In this document: positions 63,579 to 64,000 of the stretch, piece after piece
Layout of the letters: every line of letters begins with the position of its first letter
How positions within the stretch are numbered: the first letter of the stretch is position 1
Assembly: GCA_035293985.1 (NCBI GenBank)
Contig: DATGLS010000008.1
Span: 248,001-312,000 of the forward strand
Direction of reading: 5' to 3'
Source: JAVDCA01 sp035293985
GTDB taxonomy: Bacteria > Pseudomonadota > Alphaproteobacteria > Rhizobiales > Xanthobacteraceae
Length of the DNA stretch: 64,000 nucleotides
Translations under genes and position numbers: made by a program
The notes under the pieces: generated by a model
Seen by the model: only the letters and a program-made list of their open reading frames with translations
What the model was told of the DNA's origin: nothing
Databases searched by the model: none

Positions 63579-64000
63579 TCATGCTGTAGGCGGACGCGCC
63601 CGCAACATCGCGACCGGAATGGGATCGAACAAGAGCCCGAGCGGTAGCTGCTCGATCGGGCTCGCCGGTGCGGCGCCGTTCGCAGGCAAGAACCCTCCCA
63701 GTTCGACATGCCCTCGCCAGGCCTCGGGCTGCGGCCAATGACGGCCGCCGTCAGTCGGCTCCGCGAAGCAACGGCCCACCACCACGATCGCGGCGTCCTC
63801 GCCGTGGCAGCGCGCGAATGCGATGACATGATCGCGATGCTCGCCCGCGACCATCAGCGGCCGGTAGTCGCCGCGAGCGAAGACATCGCCGAGCGAGCGG
63901 CGGAAGGCGAGCAACCGCTGCGTCACCGCGAGCTTGATGCGGCCGTCGAGCCAGGTCTCGACCAGCGCGCGCACGTCGGTCGCGCGGTCCGGTGAGGTGA
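63579..64000 (-). CDS. treY: Malto-oligosyltrehalose synthase C-terminal part (cut by window edge)
   Basis: An open frame of 140 residues enters from the right edge and ends at 63579. It reads SPDRATDVRALVETWLDGRIKL, then LAVTQRLLAFRRSLGDVFARGDYRPL and HRDHVIAFARCHGEDAAIVVVGR, which fits the C-terminal domain of TreY-type maltooligosyltrehalose synthases. TreY converts the reducing end of maltodextrins to a trehalose unit, the first step of the TreYZ pathway. The catalytic alpha-amylase-type domain is outside the window, so the call rests on this end only. The stop codon lies in a GGGATCATGCT repeat motif. Confidence 0.75.
   Translation of the reverse strand, partial: TSPDRATDVRALVETWLDGRIKLAVTQRLLAFRRSLGDVFARGDYRPLMVAGEHRDHVIAFARCHGEDAAIVVVGRCFAEPTDGGRHWPQPEAWRGHVELGGFLPANGAAPASPIEQLPLGLLFDPIPVAMLRARPPTA

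Overview
The window is 64 kb of high-GC, densely coded chromosome that reads as an alphaproteobacterium of the order Hyphomicrobiales, close to the Bradyrhizobium/Rhodopseudomonas/Xanthobacteraceae group. The grounds are the gene families (HWE-type histidine kinase, BoxR, CobF, RT0821-type lipoprotein divergent from pdxH, extensin-like proteins), two GGAAC-N16/17-GTT promoters of the alphaproteobacterial general stress sigma factor EcfG, and several intergenic palindromes of kinds common in that group. I see no tRNA, rRNA, CRISPR array, insertion sequence or phage gene; species-level placement is not possible from the sequence alone.

Region 1 (0.1-25.7 kb) is mostly housekeeping and envelope: a polytopic membrane protein, a histidine phosphatase, an ECF sigma/anti-sigma pair, a chemoreceptor, a DnaJ-class co-chaperone, pdxH with a divergent lipoprotein, an SDR, an L,D-transpeptidase with a clear terminator, a Tat-type metallophosphoesterase, a class III aminotransferase, an extensin-like protein, a sarcosine/N-methyltryptophan-type oxidase, an acyl-CoA ligase, a DUF1499 protein, a Na/Pi cotransporter with PhoU domain, an MBL hydrolase, an SGNH hydrolase, a lone cobF and an exbB-exbD-tonB operon. 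A decayed EAL-domain gene lies at 26.2-26.6 kb.

Region 2 (26.8-36.4 kb) holds the most interesting regulation. After a QuiC-type 3-dehydroshikimate dehydratase comes a molybdenum cluster: a stand-alone ModE-type winged helix protein, a FecB-like binding protein, a molbindin (Mop) and a DUF2325 protein, with two ModE-box-like palindromes. Then comes kaiC-kaiB-kaiB-HWE kinase, immediately followed by a convergent single-domain response regulator. Both the kaiC operon and the regulator gene have good EcfG promoter matches, which suggests a Kai-like module wired into the general stress response.

Region 3 (36.5-54.6 kb) carries an amino-acid-type binding protein, a phospholipase C-like phosphoesterase, an IlvD/Edd dehydratase and a Bug-type binding protein, then an aerobic benzoyl-CoA (box) pathway locus: boxR divergent from benzoate-CoA ligase, an alpha/beta hydrolase, boxC, boxB and a complete livKHMGF-type ABC transporter that probably imports the aromatic acid. 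boxA is not in the window. TGCA-containing palindromes overlap the -10 elements of the ligase and boxC promoters.

Region 4 (54.7-64 kb) has an orphan molybdenum hydroxylase large subunit, an AhpD-like protein, an aldo/keto reductase, a muconolactone isomerase-like protein, an ornithine cyclodeaminase-family protein, another MBL hydrolase, an NMT1-type binding protein, two small unknown proteins and, at the right edge, the 3' end of a treY-like gene.
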